A stretch of DNA of 36,507 nucleotides from DASVSE01 sp036399715 (GTDB taxonomy: Bacteria > Bacteroidota > Rhodothermia > Rhodothermales > Rubricoccaceae). Shown here one piece after another: positions 1 to 7,494 of the stretch; the stretch's first letter is position 1; each line of letters starts with the position of its first letter. The notes beneath the pieces are model-generated. The model ran no database searches, had not been told where the DNA came from, and saw only the letters and a program-made list of their open reading frames with translations. The position numbers were made by a program, and so were the translations under genes. Where the stretch lies: NCBI GenBank assembly GCA_036399715.1, contig DASWMO010000246.1, positions 1-36,507 on the forward strand, given 5' to 3'.

Positions 1-1461
1 CACGCCAATGCCGCCCGTCGGGCCGTCGCCGCGCTCGACGCCGCCGAGCGCCAGTGGGCGCGCCTCGACGACGACGCCCGCGACACGCTCGCCGACCCGC
101 GCCCGACCCTCGCCGCCGCGGCCGACGTGGCCCTGAGCGACGCCACGCTGCGCTTCGGCGACGCCCTCCGCGGCCGGCGCGTCTCGCCGCGCGCCCTCTA
201 CCCCGGCACGTGGTTCCCGGAAGTCCGCGACAGCGCGAACGTTGCGTTCGGTGGCCTCCAGGCGGCTGTCCGGACCGGCGACGCCACGCGCGTCAGCCGT
301 GCGCTCGATGGCCTCCGCCCGCAGCAGGCCGGCTACCGCCGCCTCCGCGAGCGCCTCGCCGCGCTCCGCCAGGACCTCGCCCCGATCCCCGACGGGCCCG
401 TCCTGACCGTCGGCGGCCGGTCGGTTCGCGTTCCGCACCTCCGCGAGCGCCTCGCGGCGTACGGCTACCTCCGGCCCGACTCGCTCGGCGCATGGGGCCG
501 CCCCGAGCCGTATCTCTTCGACGACTCGCTCGCATCGGGCCTCGCCCGCTTCGAGACGGCGCGGCACCTGCCCGTCAACCGTGCGCTCGAGCCCGAGGAC
601 ACGGCCGCGCTCAACGCCGACCCGGCCGCGCTCCGCGCGCGCCTCGCGCTGAACCTCGAACGCTGGCGCTGGCTGCCGGACACGTTCGGCGAGGACTATA
701 TCTGGGTCAACATCCCCGCGTTCGAGCTCCGCGTCGAGCACGCCGAGGGCGGGCGCGTCACCGAGCGGCTGCGCATGCCGGCCAACGTCGGGTCCGCGCT
801 CACGACCGGCTGGACGACGCCCGTCATCCGCGACTCGGTCCACACGGTCGAGTTCCAGCCCGCGTGGTACGTCCCGGCGTCGCTCGCCGGTGGCCTCTTC
901 GCGCAGGCCCGCCGCGACAGCCTCTCGCTGTGGCGGCAGGGCGTCGACGTGTCGCTGAACGGCCGGCCGGTCGACAGCCGCTTCGTGCAGTGGGACTCGG
1001 TCTCGAGTGCCGGCTTCCGCTTCGTGCAGCGGCCGGGCGCGGCCAACCCGCTCGGGCGCGTCAAATTCCTGATGCACAACCCGTACGCGATCCTCATCCA
1101 CGACACCAACAAGCGCCACACGCTCGCCGACGGCGTCGGCTCGTCGATGTCGAGCGGGTGCGTGCAGGCGGGCGCGCCCGAGAAGCTCGCCGAGTACCTG
1201 CTCACGACCGTCAACGGCTGGGCGCCCGGCGAGGCTGAGGCCGCGTATCGCCGCGGGCCGCGCCGGGGCGTCCGCCTGGAACACGCCTTCGCCGCGCAGT
1301 TCGTCTACTTTACCGCGACGGCCGAGGCCGACGGCTCGCTGCGGACGTACGCCGATACGTACGGCTACGACGCCCGCCTCGCCCAAGCCCTTGGCATTGC
1401 ACTCGCCGAGGAGCCCCCGGCCGATCTCGCCGACGCAGCTCCAGTCCGCACGCGCCGATAA
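1..1461 (+). CDS. L,D-transpeptidase, YcbB/LdtD-like (5' end outside window)
   Basis: This is a periplasmic peptidoglycan cross-linking enzyme of the YkuD fold that forms 3-3 cross-links. The reading frame is open from base 1, so the N-terminus is missing. In order it shows a peptidoglycan-binding-like segment (about 430-620, with the motif LGAWG), the scaffold motif LNLERWRWLP followed by YIWVNIPAFELRV (about 652-735), and a catalytic core with IHDTNKRH and SSGCVQ. The nucleophile is the Cys codon at 1159-1161. The family's usual SHGC appears here as SSGC, with His kept in the IHDT motif. It ends 55 bases before the trp leader ORF, and nothing suggests it is co-transcribed with trp. Family assignment is firm; the exact subfamily is inferred from the scaffold motif. 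Confidence 0.9.
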   Translation, partial: HANAARRAVAALDAAERQWARLDDDARDTLADPRPTLAAAADVALSDATLRFGDALRGRRVSPRALYPGTWFPEVRDSANVAFGGLQAAVRTGDATRVSRALDGLRPQQAGYRRLRERLAALRQDLAPIPDGPVLTVGGRSVRVPHLRERLAAYGYLRPDSLGAWGRPEPYLFDDSLASGLARFETARHLPVNRALEPEDTAALNADPAALRARLALNLERWRWLPDTFGEDYIWVNIPAFELRVEHAEGGRVTERLRMPANVGSALTTGWTTPVIRDSVHTVEFQPAWYVPASLAGGLFAQARRDSLSLWRQGVDVSLNGRPVDSRFVQWDSVSSAGFRFVQRPGAANPLGRVKFLMHNPYAILIHDTNKRHTLADGVGSSMSSGCVQAGAPEKLAEYLLTTVNGWAPGEAEAAYRRGPRRGVRLEHAFAAQFVYFTATAEADGSLRTYADTYGYDARLAQALGIALAEEPPADLADAAPVRTRR

Positions 1462-1480
1462 GTGCCTCCCGCTGCGGCGG

Positions 1481-1510
1481 TTGCCCTGCCCGTCCCGCTG
1501 CGCGTACCTT
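1481..1510 (+). promoter_or_regulatory. Predicted trp operon promoter
   Basis: TTGCCC (1481-1486), an 18-base spacer, then TACCTT (1505-1510). TACCTT fits the TAnnTT element that recurs in this window. Only six bases separate it from the leader ATG at 1517, so transcription should start at or next to that ATG. Prediction from sequence only. Confidence 0.55.
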
Positions 1511-1516
1511 CCCGAC

Positions 1517-1600
1517 ATGATCCGCACCGCTCCCGTCTGCTCCTGGCCGCGCTGGCATGGCACGCTCCCGGTGGGCGGTCCGCGCAGGCCCTTGGGCTAG
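1517..1600 (+). CDS. trpL: trp operon leader peptide (27 aa)
   Basis: A short ORF with ATG at 1517-1519 and TAG at 1598-1600, with no function expected for the peptide itself. It has two Trp codons, residues 10 and 13 (1544-1546 and 1553-1555), in the context W-P-R-W. Two Trp in 27 residues is unusual, and they lie exactly in the loop of the predicted 1:2 hairpin. A longer in-frame extension exists upstream, but the promoter position and the attenuator geometry favour this ATG. There is no Shine-Dalgarno sequence and the transcript may be leaderless. Its role would be to sense charged tRNA-Trp by ribosome stalling. Coding status is inferred from position and composition. Confidence 0.75.
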   Translation: MIRTAPVCSWPRWHGTLPVGGPRRPLG

Positions 1601-1629
1601 CACCGCGCGGCACCGATTGAGCCCCACCG
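1526..1629 (+). promoter_or_regulatory. trp attenuator: 1:2 protector and 2:3 antiterminator segments
   Basis: Segment 1 (1526-1535, ACCGCTCCCG) pairs with segment 2 (1569-1579, CGGTGGGCGGT): ten pairs including one G-U and a bulged T1572. Segment 2 (1569-1576) can instead pair with segment 3 (1621-1629, GCCCCACCG): eight pairs with bulged C1625. The 2:3 stem is extended by a stacked stem, 1577-1585 with 1605-1614 (nine pairs, bulged C1611). Segment 3 is also the 5' arm of the terminator, so 2:3 and 3:4 exclude each other. A ribosome stalled at the Trp codons (1544-1555) would cover segment 1 and free segment 2. Pairings were derived by hand; no folding energy was computed. Confidence 0.78.
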
Positions 1630-1654
1630 TTCTTGCCGAGCGGGGGGCTTTTTT
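1620..1654 (+). terminator. Intrinsic terminator of the trp attenuator (3:4 hairpin)
   Basis: AGCCCC-a-CCG (1620-1629) pairs with CGGGGGGCT (1641-1649): nine pairs with bulged A1626 and an 11-base loop. It runs directly into TTTTTT (1649-1654), the only such T run near any hairpin in the window. It lies between the leader ORF and trpE, as a regulated terminator should. Confidence 0.85.
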
Positions 1655-1695
1655 CATGTCTGCCCGTTCGGGATCTCTCGACCTCTCCCCTGTCC

Positions 1696-3282
1696 GTGAC
1701 CTTCGACCAGTTCACCGCCATCGTCCGCGAGCAGCGCCCGACCGACGGCCGGCGCCTCGCCGTGCCCGTCTTCGCGCGGCGCTCGGCCGACCTCACGACG
1801 CCCGTGGCGGCGTTCCTGAAGCTGCGCGAGCCGGGGACGTTCGGCTTTCTGCTCGAATCGGTCGAGGGCGGCGAGCGACTCGGGCGGTACTCGTTCCTCG
1901 GCCGCCGGCCGTACCTCGTGCTGGAAAGCCGCGGCGACCGCGTGCACCTGCACCGCCCCGGCGGAGCCGTCTACGGCGACGGCGCGCCGCACGAGGTCGA
2001 CGTCGAGCGCGGCTCGGTCTTCGAGGCGCTCTCGCGCGTGCTCGGCCGCGTCGAGCAGGCGCGCGTGCCCGGTCTGCCGCGCCTCACGGCCGGGGCGGTC
2101 GGCTATGTCGCCTATGACGCCGTGCGGCAACTCGAAGCGCTCCCCGTCGGCCCGCCCGATGTGCTCGGCCTGCCCGACGCCGTGTGGGGCTTCTACGACA
2201 CCGTCGTCGCGTTCGACCATGTCCGCCACCAGGCCGTCCTGATGGCGACGGCATTTGTGGACGAGGACACGGACCTCGAAGACGCCTACGCCGACGCCCG
2301 CGAGCGGATCGAAGACCTCGAACTCGACCTCGACCACACGCCCCCCGAGCCCGGCGACGCCGTCGAACTGCTCGCCGATGCGCCGGCGCCAAGTGTCACG
2401 AAGGAAGCGTTCGAGGCGGGCGTCCGAGCGGCTCAAGGCCACATCGTCGACGGCGACGTCTTCCAGGTCGTGCTCTCGCAGCGGTTCACGATGCCGTTTA
2501 CGGGCGACCGCTTCAACCTGTACCGCGCGCTCCGGCAGGTCAACCCGAGCCCATACCTCTTCTACCTCGACATCGACGGGCTCGACGTGCCCCAAGGTGA
2601 CTTCTCGCTCGTCGGGTCCAGCCCCGAGGTCCTCACGCGCGTCGACCCGCGGCCGACGGCCGCCGAAGCTGCGGCCGGGGCCGAGCGCCGGGCCATCGTG
2701 CTTCCCATCGCCGGCACGCGTCGCCGCGGCACGACCGAGGCCGACGATCTAGCGCTCGAAGCGGACCTGCTCGCTGACCCCAAGGAGCGCGCCGAGCACC
2801 TGATGCTCGTCGACCTCGGCCGAAACGACGTCGGGCGTGTGAGCCGTCCGGGCTCGGTCCGGGTGGACCGCTACGCCGAGGTCGAGCGCTTCTCGCACGT
2901 GATGCACATCGTCTCGTCGGTCTCGGGCGACGTCGAGGGCCGCGACGCCGTTGACGTGCTCGCGGCGTGCTTCCCCGCCGGGACGGTCTCGGGCGCGCCC
3001 AAGGTGCGCGCGATGGAGATTATCGACGCGCTCGAGCCCGTCCGGCGCGGGCCGTACGCCGGGGCCGTCGGCTACGCCGGCTTCGACGGTGCGCTCGACA
3101 CGTGCATCGCTATCCGGACGCTCCTCGTCACCGAAGACGCCGAGGGCAACCAGACGGCGATCGTCCAGGCCGGCGCGGGCATCGTCGCCGACTCGGACCC
3201 CGCAGCCGAGCACGCCGAGACGCACGCCAAGGCCGCCGCCCTGTTTTCCGCCATGCGCTCGGCCACGAGCGACCTTCTTTAA
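1696..3282 (+). CDS. trpE: Anthranilate synthase component I
   Basis: It converts chorismate and glutamine-derived ammonia to anthranilate, the first committed step of tryptophan synthesis, together with TrpG. The motif LLES (residues 52-55) followed by GRYSF is the allosteric Trp-binding site of feedback-sensitive TrpE. The chorismate-binding domain fills the C-terminal half, with DLGRNDVGRV, FPAGTVSGAPKVRAME and the terminal GAGIVADSDP signature. The frame contains no upstream ATG; GTG at 1696 (528 aa) is chosen because upstream codons run into the terminator hairpin. The ATG at 1656 is out of frame. There is no Shine-Dalgarno sequence. It is controlled by the attenuator just upstream, and its partner trpG lies two genes downstream. 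Function is firm; the start is uncertain. Confidence 0.95.
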   Translation: MTFDQFTAIVREQRPTDGRRLAVPVFARRSADLTTPVAAFLKLREPGTFGFLLESVEGGERLGRYSFLGRRPYLVLESRGDRVHLHRPGGAVYGDGAPHEVDVERGSVFEALSRVLGRVEQARVPGLPRLTAGAVGYVAYDAVRQLEALPVGPPDVLGLPDAVWGFYDTVVAFDHVRHQAVLMATAFVDEDTDLEDAYADARERIEDLELDLDHTPPEPGDAVELLADAPAPSVTKEAFEAGVRAAQGHIVDGDVFQVVLSQRFTMPFTGDRFNLYRALRQVNPSPYLFYLDIDGLDVPQGDFSLVGSSPEVLTRVDPRPTAAEAAAGAERRAIVLPIAGTRRRGTTEADDLALEADLLADPKERAEHLMLVDLGRNDVGRVSRPGSVRVDRYAEVERFSHVMHIVSSVSGDVEGRDAVDVLAACFPAGTVSGAPKVRAMEIIDALEPVRRGPYAGAVGYAGFDGALDTCIAIRTLLVTEDAEGNQTAIVQAGAGIVADSDPAAEHAETHAKAAALFSAMRSATSDLL

Positions 3283-3360
3283 CCGGGATTCGGGATGTGG
3301 ATGGAACAGACGTTATCTGCCTCCCTCCGCCCCATCCCCCGTCCCACATTCTCTCTTCCG

Positions 3361-3831
3361 ATGTTCGAAGCACTCCGACCGATTCTTAACAAAGGAGGCG
3401 CCGGCCACTACGCGACGCGCGCCCAGAGCGCCGAGCGCGTGCTACCCATCGCCGAGCGCCATCTCGACCTCTTCGAGGCCTACCGCGGGGCCATGGCGGG
3501 CCTCGCACCGGGCGCAGACCGCGAGCGCGTCGAGGCACTGATGCCGTTCTTCCGGACCGAGATGGCCAAGATCTCCGAGACGCTGCTGAGCTACGGCGTC
3601 GCGCCGCCCTCGGGCCTCGGCCGCGAGCCGGCGGACCTCGGGGCGACGGACGCCGAGCGCCTGCTCGCCCTCGCCGACCACGAGCGTGCCTTCGGGGCCG
3701 CCCTTCGCGACGAGGTCGACGCGGTCCACCACCAGGAGCGGACGCGCGCCATCCTCGGCCACAACGCCGCTGCCTCGGACCGCCGGCTCGATGTGCTCCG
3801 GGATCTCACGTCGGGCCTGCGCCGCGGCTGA
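3361..3831 (+). CDS. Unknown helical protein in the trp operon
   Basis: A 156-residue protein I do not recognise. It has no signal peptide or membrane segment. It is predicted mostly helical, rich in Ala, Glu and Arg, and has several regularly spaced His and Glu (HLDLFEAY, ADHERAFGAALRDEVDAVHHQERTRAILGH). That pattern resembles a four-helix bundle of the ferritin-like or hemerythrin-like kind, but no diagnostic metal motif is complete. The start at ATG 3361 is preferred over ATG 3301 because the upstream 22 residues are Pro/Ser-rich and look non-coding. It lies 78 bases after trpE and 122 before trpS on the same strand, so probably in the same transcript. No function is assigned. Confidence 0.75.
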   Translation: MFEALRPILNKGGAGHYATRAQSAERVLPIAERHLDLFEAYRGAMAGLAPGADRERVEALMPFFRTEMAKISETLLSYGVAPPSGLGREPADLGATDAERLLALADHERAFGAALRDEVDAVHHQERTRAILGHNAAASDRRLDVLRDLTSGLRRG

Positions 3832-3856
3832 CGCGGCGTCCGGCGGCGTGCCGCTC

Positions 3857-3900
3857 GGCGCCGTGGCACCCTGAACGACAGGGCACGGCGCGCCGTGCCC
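3857..3900. repeat. Perfect 20-bp palindrome with nested hairpin
   Basis: GGGCACGGCGCGCCGTGCCC (3881-3900) is a perfect loopless inverted repeat. Its left half can alternatively pair upstream: GCGCCGTG (3858-3865) with CACGGCGC (3884-3891), plus CCCT (3869-3872) with AGGG (3880-3883). It lies in the gap before trpS and is followed by CTACGGCGG. It looks like a dispersed palindromic element or an RNA hairpin inside the operon. No T run follows, so a terminator is unlikely. Confidence 0.6.
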
Positions 3901-3953
3901 CTACGGCGGCTCTGCTCGGGCGCGGCGCCGCTCCCATCCTCCCCGACCCTCGA

Positions 3954-4973
3954 ATGTCGTCCCCCCTCCCCGTCGTCGTCTCGGGCGTGCAGCCGACCGG
4001 CACGCTGCACCTCGGCAACTATTTCGGCGCGCTCCGCCAGCACGTCGCCATCGCCGACGACGCCGCGCGCCGCGCCGAGGCGTACTACTTCATCGTCGAC
4101 TACCACGCCCTCACGTCGGTCCGCGACCCCGAGGCGCTGCGGCGGCATTCGTTCGAGATCGCGCTCGACTACCTCGCGCTCGGCTTCGACCCCGACACGG
4201 CGCACCTGTTCGCCCAGAGCCGCGTCCCGCAGACGACCGAGCTCGCCTGGATCCTGCTCTGCCTGACGCCCGTGAGCGCGCTCGAAAAGGGCCTCGCGTA
4301 CAAGGACAAGGTCCAGCAGGGCCTCTCAGCGAACGCCGGCCTGTTCACGTACCCGATCCTCCAGGCGGCCGACATCCTCGTCTATGGCGACCCCGCGAAG
4401 CCGCTCGTCGTGCCCGTCGGAGCGGACCAGAAGCAGAACATCGAGATCGCCCGCGACCTCGCGCTCCGCTTCAATCTCACCTACGGCGACGATCTGCTGC
4501 CCGTCCCCGACGCGATGATTCTCGACGACGTCGCCGTCGTGCCCGGGACGGACGGACGCAAGATGTCCAAGAGCTACGGCAACACGGTCGGTCTGTTCGA
4601 CGAGGGGACCGCCCTCAAAAAGGCCGTCGCGGCCATCGTCACCGACTCGACGCCACTCGACGATCCGAAGGACCCCGAGGCGGACAACGTCTTCGCGCTC
4701 ATCCGGCTGTTCGCCTCGCCCGAGCAGCGCGACGAAATCGCGGCCGCCTACCGCGCCGGTGGCTACGGCTACGGCCACGCCAAGGCGGCCCTCGTAACGC
4801 TCATCTCGGACTACTTCGCCGAGGCGCGCGAGCGTCGCCGCGATCTCGCCGCCCGCCCCGAGGCCGTCCGCGACGCCCTCGACTCCGGCGCCCGCGCCGC
4901 CCGCGCTCGCGCCGAGTCCGTCATGGAGCGCGTTCGCGAGGCGGTCGGACTCCGCACCCCGCCCGTGCCATGA
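3954..4973 (+). CDS. trpS: Tryptophanyl-tRNA synthetase
   Basis: A cytoplasmic class I aminoacyl-tRNA synthetase that charges tRNA-Trp. At 339 residues it has normal bacterial TrpRS length. The HIGH-type motif appears as PTGTLHLGNYFGA near the N-terminus and the KMSKS loop is intact (GRKMSKSYGN, near residue 205). The Trp-pocket region includes the family motif DYHALTS. It starts at ATG 3954 with a pyrimidine-rich upstream region and ends overlapping trpG by ATGA. Placing trpS inside the trp operon puts charging capacity under the same attenuator that senses charged tRNA-Trp. Identity is firm. Confidence 0.97.
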   Translation: MSSPLPVVVSGVQPTGTLHLGNYFGALRQHVAIADDAARRAEAYYFIVDYHALTSVRDPEALRRHSFEIALDYLALGFDPDTAHLFAQSRVPQTTELAWILLCLTPVSALEKGLAYKDKVQQGLSANAGLFTYPILQAADILVYGDPAKPLVVPVGADQKQNIEIARDLALRFNLTYGDDLLPVPDAMILDDVAVVPGTDGRKMSKSYGNTVGLFDEGTALKKAVAAIVTDSTPLDDPKDPEADNVFALIRLFASPEQRDEIAAAYRAGGYGYGHAKAALVTLISDYFAEARERRRDLAARPEAVRDALDSGARAARARAESVMERVREAVGLRTPPVP

Positions 4974-5548
4974 TCCTCGTCGTCGACAACTACGACTCGT
5001 TCACGTACAACCTCGTCCACCTCGTGGCGATGGAGACGGACGACGTGCAGGTCGTCCGCAACGACGCGGTGAGCGTGGCCGACGTCGCCGCAATGGCACC
5101 CGACGGCATCCTGATCTCCCCCGGCCCGGGCCGCCCCGCCGACGCCGGCGTGAGCGAGGCGCTCGTCCGCGACCTCGGCCCGACCGTCCCTATCCTCGGC
5201 GTGTGCCTCGGGCACCAGGCCATCGGCGAGGTCTACGGTGGCCGCGTCGTCCACGCCGAGTCGCTCATGCACGGCAAGACGAGCCTCATTCGCCACGCCG
5301 GGCAGGGCGTGTTCGACGGCCTCGCACCCGACTTCGTCGCCACGCGCTACCACTCGCTCGTCGTCGACCGGGCGTCGCTCCCGAGCGATCTCGAGGTCAC
5401 GGCCGAGACCGACGACGGCGTGATCATGGGGCTCCGGCACCGCGCGCATCCGGTCGAGGGCGTCCAGTTTCACCCCGAGAGCATTCTGACCACCGAGGGC
5501 CCACGCCTCGTCCGCAACTGGGTGCTCCGCGCCCGCTCCCCCCGATGA
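4970..5548 (+). CDS. trpG: Anthranilate synthase component II (glutamine amidotransferase)
   Basis: It supplies ammonia from glutamine to TrpE. It is a class I glutamine amidotransferase of 192 residues. The nucleophile is Cys79 in GVCLGHQAI, and His168 with Glu170 in VQFHPESI completes the triad. The N-terminal DNYDSFTYNLVH is typical of TrpG/PabA. It is not fused to TrpE or TrpD. It overlaps trpS upstream (ATGA, 4970-4973) and trpD downstream (ATGA, 5545-5548), suggesting translational coupling. A dual role with a PabB cannot be excluded from sequence, but the operon makes the tryptophan role clear. Confidence 0.96.
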   Translation: MILVVDNYDSFTYNLVHLVAMETDDVQVVRNDAVSVADVAAMAPDGILISPGPGRPADAGVSEALVRDLGPTVPILGVCLGHQAIGEVYGGRVVHAESLMHGKTSLIRHAGQGVFDGLAPDFVATRYHSLVVDRASLPSDLEVTAETDDGVIMGLRHRAHPVEGVQFHPESILTTEGPRLVRNWVLRARSPR

Positions 5549-6597
5549 AACCCCTCCTCCAACTCGTCGCCGAAGGCGAGACGCTGACCGAGACGCAGGC
5601 CGGGCAGGCGATGGACTGCATGCTCCGCGGAGAGGCCTCGCCCGAGCAAATCGCCGGCCTCCTGCTCGGCCTCCGCGCGCGCGGCGAGACGCTCGACGAG
5701 CTCACCGGCTTCGCGCGCGTGATGCGCCGCTTCGCCGTGCCCGTCGAGACGGGCGCCCTCAACCCCGTCGACCTCTGCGGGACGGGCGGCGACCACTCGG
5801 GCACGTTCAACATCTCGACCGCCGCGAGCTTCGTCACGGCCGGCGCGGGCGTGCCCGTCGCCAAGCACGGCAACAAGGGCGTCTCCAGCCTCTCGGGCTC
5901 GGCCGACGTGCTCGACGCGCTCGGCGTCCGGACCGACCTCGGCCCCGAGGACGCCGCGCGGTGCCTCCAGGAAACCGGCATCTGCTTTCTGCTCGCGCCC
6001 GAGTACCACCCCGCCCTCAAGCACGTCGGGCCCGTCCGGCAGGCGCTCGGCGTGCGGACCGCCTTCAACATTCTCGGTCCGCTCTGCAATCCCGCTGGCG
6101 TTCGCCGGCAACTCGTCGGCGCCTTTTCGGACGCCGTCGCGCGCCAGATGGCGGCGATCCTGATGCGCCTCGGAAGTGAGCACGTCGTCGTGGTCTACGC
6201 GCACGACGGGCTCGACGAGTTGTCCACGACGAGCCCGACGACCGTCTACCAGACGGGCTCGCACGCCTTCGACGGCGGCCTCCTGGAGCAGACCGTCGTG
6301 CCCGAGCAGTACGGCCTCGCGCGCGTCTCGGCGGCCGCGCTCCAGGGCGGGACGCCCGAGGAGAACGCCGAGATCGTCCGCGCCGTCCTAGCCGGCGAGA
6401 CGGGCCCGCAGGCCGACGTCGTGATCCTCAACGCAGCCTACGCGCTCCTCGCCTCGGCCGAGTTCGACGGCCTCGCGGCCTGCCTCGACGCCGCCCGCGA
6501 TAGCATCGCCTCGGGCCGCGCCCTGCGCGCGCTCGACGCGCTCGTCGAGGCGTCCAACAGCTTCGCGCCGGCGGCACAGACGGGGGGCAGCCGGTGA
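5545..6597 (+). CDS. trpD: Anthranilate phosphoribosyltransferase
   Basis: It joins anthranilate to PRPP to give phosphoribosyl anthranilate. It has 350 residues, the standard monofunctional length. The PRPP-binding motif GTGGDHSGTFNIST and the following HGNKGVSSLSGSADVL are complete. The second metal/PRPP region includes VYAHDGLDELSTTSPT. The start ATG 5545 overlaps the trpG stop (ATGA), and its own stop overlaps the trpC start (GTGA at 6594-6597). A longer in-frame extension upstream lies inside trpG and is rejected. Confidence 0.97.
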   Translation: MKPLLQLVAEGETLTETQAGQAMDCMLRGEASPEQIAGLLLGLRARGETLDELTGFARVMRRFAVPVETGALNPVDLCGTGGDHSGTFNISTAASFVTAGAGVPVAKHGNKGVSSLSGSADVLDALGVRTDLGPEDAARCLQETGICFLLAPEYHPALKHVGPVRQALGVRTAFNILGPLCNPAGVRRQLVGAFSDAVARQMAAILMRLGSEHVVVVYAHDGLDELSTTSPTTVYQTGSHAFDGGLLEQTVVPEQYGLARVSAAALQGGTPEENAEIVRAVLAGETGPQADVVILNAAYALLASAEFDGLAACLDAARDSIASGRALRALDALVEASNSFAPAAQTGGSR

Positions 6598-7427
6598 ACG
6601 ACGCCCTTTCTACGTCCGTCCTCGGACAGATTCTCGCCGACACGCGCGCGCTCGTCACCGAGCGCTCCGCCCGCGTCCCCGTCGCCGCGCTCGAAGCGCG
6701 CTCGGCCTTCCACGCGCCGACGCTGAGCCTCGGCCGCGCCCTCCGACGGCCCGACGGCCCGACGTTCGTCGCAGAGTTGAAGCGTGCAAGCCCCTCCGAG
6801 GGCGAGCTCCGCCGCGAGTACGACCCGCCCGAGATCGCGCGCCAGTACCGCGTCGCGGCCGCCGCGGCGCTTTCAGTCCTGACTGAGCCGACGCACTTCA
6901 AAGGGTCCCTGGACCACCTCGCGGCCGTCCGCCAGGCCGTCGACCTGCCGCTGCTGCGCAAGGACTTTGTCGTGAGCGAGTACCAGATCGTCGAGGCACG
7001 GGCCTACGGCGCCGACGCGGTCCTGCTCATCGCCGCCGCCCTCGACCCGACCGAGCTGCACGATCTGCACGATGCCGCGACGGGCCTCGGCCTCGGCGTC
7101 CTCGTCGAGGTCCACGACGCGCGCGAACTCGACGGGCTCGACCTCGACCGCGTCGCCGTGCTCGGCGTCAACAGCCGCGACCTGCACACGTTCGCGGTCG
7201 ACCTCGGCCGCGCCGAGACGGTCTTCCGGGTCCTGCCCGAGCGCATCGTCCGCGTCGCCGAGTCCGGCATTCGCACGGCCGACGACACGTCCCGCCTGCG
7301 CGACGCTGGGGCGGACGCGTTCCTCGTCGGGACGGCCTTCATGCGCGAGACGGACCCGGGCCGAGCCCTCGCCGCACTCCGCCGCGAGACGGCCGTCGCC
7401 CTCGCACGCACCCCGGCGACCGGCTGA
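6594..7427 (+). CDS. trpC: Indole-3-glycerol phosphate synthase
   Basis: It closes the indole ring from CdRP. It is a TIM-barrel enzyme of 277 residues. Characteristic strands include FVAELKRASPSEGELR with the catalytic Lys, LLRKDFVVSEYQI, LIAAAL, GVNSRDLHTF and the phosphate-binding VAESGIRTADD. It is monofunctional, with TrpF encoded separately. The GTG start overlaps the trpD stop. A 67-base gap separates it from trpF, the largest gap between trpS and trpA. That gap shows no hairpin with a T run. Confidence 0.96.
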   Translation: MNDALSTSVLGQILADTRALVTERSARVPVAALEARSAFHAPTLSLGRALRRPDGPTFVAELKRASPSEGELRREYDPPEIARQYRVAAAAALSVLTEPTHFKGSLDHLAAVRQAVDLPLLRKDFVVSEYQIVEARAYGADAVLLIAAALDPTELHDLHDAATGLGLGVLVEVHDARELDGLDLDRVAVLGVNSRDLHTFAVDLGRAETVFRVLPERIVRVAESGIRTADDTSRLRDAGADAFLVGTAFMRETDPGRALAALRRETAVALARTPATG

Positions 7428-7494
7428 AGGCAGCGCGGCATCTCCACGTGTCCCGTCGACTCGCCTCCCGTCACACCCTCGCCACCTCTCCGGC

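Noticed and set aside
1461..1695. T-box riboswitch or TRAP-type control of trp
   Set aside because: No T-box specifier or antiterminator bulge consensus and no series of GAG/TAG triplets; the Trp-codon leader ORF with exclusive hairpins explains the region better.
1656..2117. Open frame from ATG 1656, just after the terminator T run
   Set aside because: It overlaps trpE out of frame, and its translation is Arg/Pro-rich with no TrpE motifs.
3881..3900. Terminator before trpS
   Set aside because: The palindrome is not followed by a T run, and the trp genes continue downstream with overlapping starts.
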